Part shown: positions 62,958 to 64,000 of the stretch, in pieces
Position numbering within the stretch: position 1 is the stretch's first letter
Layout: each line of letters opens with the position of its first letter
NCBI GenBank assembly: GCA_945874895.1
Contig: CAMCIC010000001.1
Span: 62,001 to 126,000, forward strand
DNA length: 64,000 bases
Source: Akkermansia muciniphila
GTDB lineage: Bacteria; Verrucomicrobiota; Verrucomicrobiia; Verrucomicrobiales; Akkermansiaceae
Direction of reading: 5' to 3'
Translations under genes and position numbers: made by a program
Notes under the pieces: generated by a model
What the model was told of the DNA's origin: nothing
What the model saw: only the letters and a program-made list of their open reading frames with translations
Database searches by the model: none

Positions 62958-63509
62958 ATGAACGTTCATCTTAACACCGCGCCAATCATCGAAGGCTTTC
63001 AAACCTCGCCGCCTAGCTTCACGCCAAGCGAGCGCGAAACGATCACCGCAGCACTAGCACAACTCTCCGCGTTGAATCTCCGCGCGAAAAAAGCAAATGC
63101 CGAGGCGATCATCGAAGCATCACGCACCATTTGCGACCGTTACGCCGCAGGGAAAGCATCGCTGGATGAAATGCTAGGCTTGGCACAAATCAGCCAAGGC
63201 ATTTCCGATGAACTCGCGCGATCACTCGCCGCACGCGCATCGGAAGCAATCAACAGAGCCGAGCGTGCCATCCTGCGCGAACTGCAGCCGCTTGTCATTG
63301 CCGCACTCACACATCGCGCCGAGGAAATCCGCCTCGCTTGCAATCGCATCGAAAGCCGAGAGCAAGAAGATGCTGAAATCGCCGGCATCGATCATCAACC
63401 ATCTGAGCTACTCCGCAGGATGCAAAGCACTTTCCGAGCCGTTCAAGCCCGAGTCCGAGAACTCCGCGATGGGCAGTTACCGAGCCGCGCGGAAGCCCGA
63501 GATTTGTGA
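62958..63509 (+). CDS. Unknown coiled-coil protein
   Basis: A 183-residue protein that is almost wholly helical with heptad-like pattern (AALAQLSALNLRAKKANAEA; LARSLAARASEAINRAERAI; EEIRLACNRIESREQEDAEI), so it is probably a coiled coil. No family is recognised. In phage satellites, late small genes of this size sometimes act in capsid or packaging redirection, but there is no evidence for that here. A terminator follows 34 bp later. Confidence 0.55.
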   Translation: MNVHLNTAPIIEGFQTSPPSFTPSERETITAALAQLSALNLRAKKANAEAIIEASRTICDRYAAGKASLDEMLGLAQISQGISDELARSLAARASEAINRAERAILRELQPLVIAALTHRAEEIRLACNRIESREQEDAEIAGIDHQPSELLRRMQSTFRAVQARVRELRDGQLPSRAEARDL

Positions 63510-63543
63510 TGTTGAGAGATTACTTGTTTTTGCGAACGAGTTG

Positions 63544-63573
63544 GCCGTCCCTCGGGTGAGGGGCGGCTTTTTT
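63544..63573 (+). terminator. Rho-independent terminator at end of element operon
   Basis: GCCGTCCCTC / GAGGGGCGGC form a 10-bp stem (one G-U pair) around GGGT, followed by TTTTTT. It closes the plus-strand operon. Confidence 0.9.
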
Positions 63574-63628
63574 GTTGCTCAGATTGGATCACAGGGACAC
63601 AGTCTCATGCTCCAACAGAAAAAAATGA

Positions 63629-63668
63629 TGCATCCTCGCGTGCATCCCTGACCCTAAAAAAGGATGCA
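63629..63668. repeat. TGCATCC sites inside the right end
   Basis: TGCATCC at 63629-63635, TGCATCCC at 63641-63648, and the reverse GGATGCA at 63662-63668 mirror the left-end pair. They lie 94-134 bp before the right att core. A 6-bp AAAATC-AAC-GATTTT dyad (63722-63736) and A-tracts follow. Confidence 0.6.
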
Positions 63669-63762
63669 TTTCGCCCTTTTTGCTGCGTTTTCGGCATTTA
63701 GAAAATCCGAAAAATCCTTTTAAAATCAACGATTTTCAACACTCCGCAAAACCATCTGATGC

Positions 63763-63802
<40 letters not shown>

Positions 63803-63808
63803 GTTGCA

Positions 63809-64000
63809 ATGACTGGGCAATTGATGGATTGCCCGAAAATCCACCAACCTTTGTTTGATACCGCAGGGGAGAAATTTGAACGAGTCTTACGTGGGTTCAA
63901 CTCGTGGGAAATTTCCAGCATGCGGTCATCGACATCGGCTAAGGATGTTCCGTCCGACGGACTGTATTTGTCGCCTATGGTGAGAGGCAAGAAAATTCGG
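63809..64000 (+). CDS. Possible partial ORF running off the right edge
   Basis: An open frame from ATG 63809 (or 63824) to the window end, 64 codons, starting MTGQLMDCPKIHQPLFDTAG. No family is recognised and the opposite strand is also open, so it is a weak call. An inverted repeat GGGCAAT-TGATGG-ATTGCCC lies at its start (63815-63834). Confidence 0.22.
   Translation, partial: MTGQLMDCPKIHQPLFDTAGEKFERVLRGFNSWEISSMRSSTSAKDVPSDGLYLSPMVRGKKIR

Overview
The window looks like chromosome of a bacterium in the phylum Verrucomicrobiota, probably near Verrucomicrobiales. The evidence is a type IV pilus secretin of the kind first named in Akkermansia (Amuc_1098 type), two secreted formylglycine sulfatases, a secreted DUF1080 protein, a YdjY-domain protein, many predicted exported proteins and an almost general lack of Shine-Dalgarno sequences. 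This assignment comes from protein resemblance read by eye, not from a search.

Layout. 0-5.9 kb: exported proteins, a D-amino acid dehydrogenase, carA and purA. 6-16.9 kb: a sulfatase, a trpE-trpG operon on the minus strand, a MATE exporter, a Tat-exported alkaline phosphatase that overlaps a second sulfatase, and a minus-strand pair of a PTS EIIA protein and a short Hsp70. 17-25.2 kb: a lipoprotein, the secretin, a membrane-anchored protein and an ABC exporter pair. 25.2-34.2 kb: M32 carboxypeptidase, smpB, rpoZ, two methyltransferases, an S9 peptidase and small exported proteins. 34.3-38 kb: tRNA-Cys, purN, a menaquinone methyltransferase and an unusual TrhO-RluA fusion. 38.2-44.8 kb: an NtrB/NtrC-like two-component pair, a GT39-like membrane protein, xseB and dxs. 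44.8-51.8 kb: a Fur-type iron operon (feoA-feoB-small Cys protein), purH, coaX and an ammonium transporter behind a near-consensus sigma-54 promoter. 52-57.3 kb: HAD hydrolase, D,D-carboxypeptidase, phosphofructokinase, an Lrp/AsnC regulator, an aminotransferase and a CAAX-type membrane protease.

The right end (57.46-63.80 kb) is an integrated element. It is bounded by an exact 40-bp direct repeat copied from the 5' half of a CAU-anticodon tRNA gene (most like tRNA-Ile2), with a 6,300-bp period. All its genes lie on the plus strand: tyrosine recombinase, an unknown protein, a small HTH/excisionase-like protein, an archaeo-eukaryotic-type primase, an SF3 (D5/P4-type) helicase, and then three or four small unknown genes. 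Repeated TGCATCC sites sit inside both ends, and an iteron-like inverted repeat follows the helicase. It resembles a replicating integrative element or a phage satellite; no capsid, portal, large terminase or conjugation genes were recognised.

How parts connect. The sigma-54 promoter of amtB and the NtrC-like regulator 11 kb away could form one nitrogen-response circuit. carA, purA, purN and purH are scattered rather than clustered. The tRNA integration separates the tRNA coding sequence from its original upstream DNA, so the element would have to supply expression of what may be an essential tRNA.
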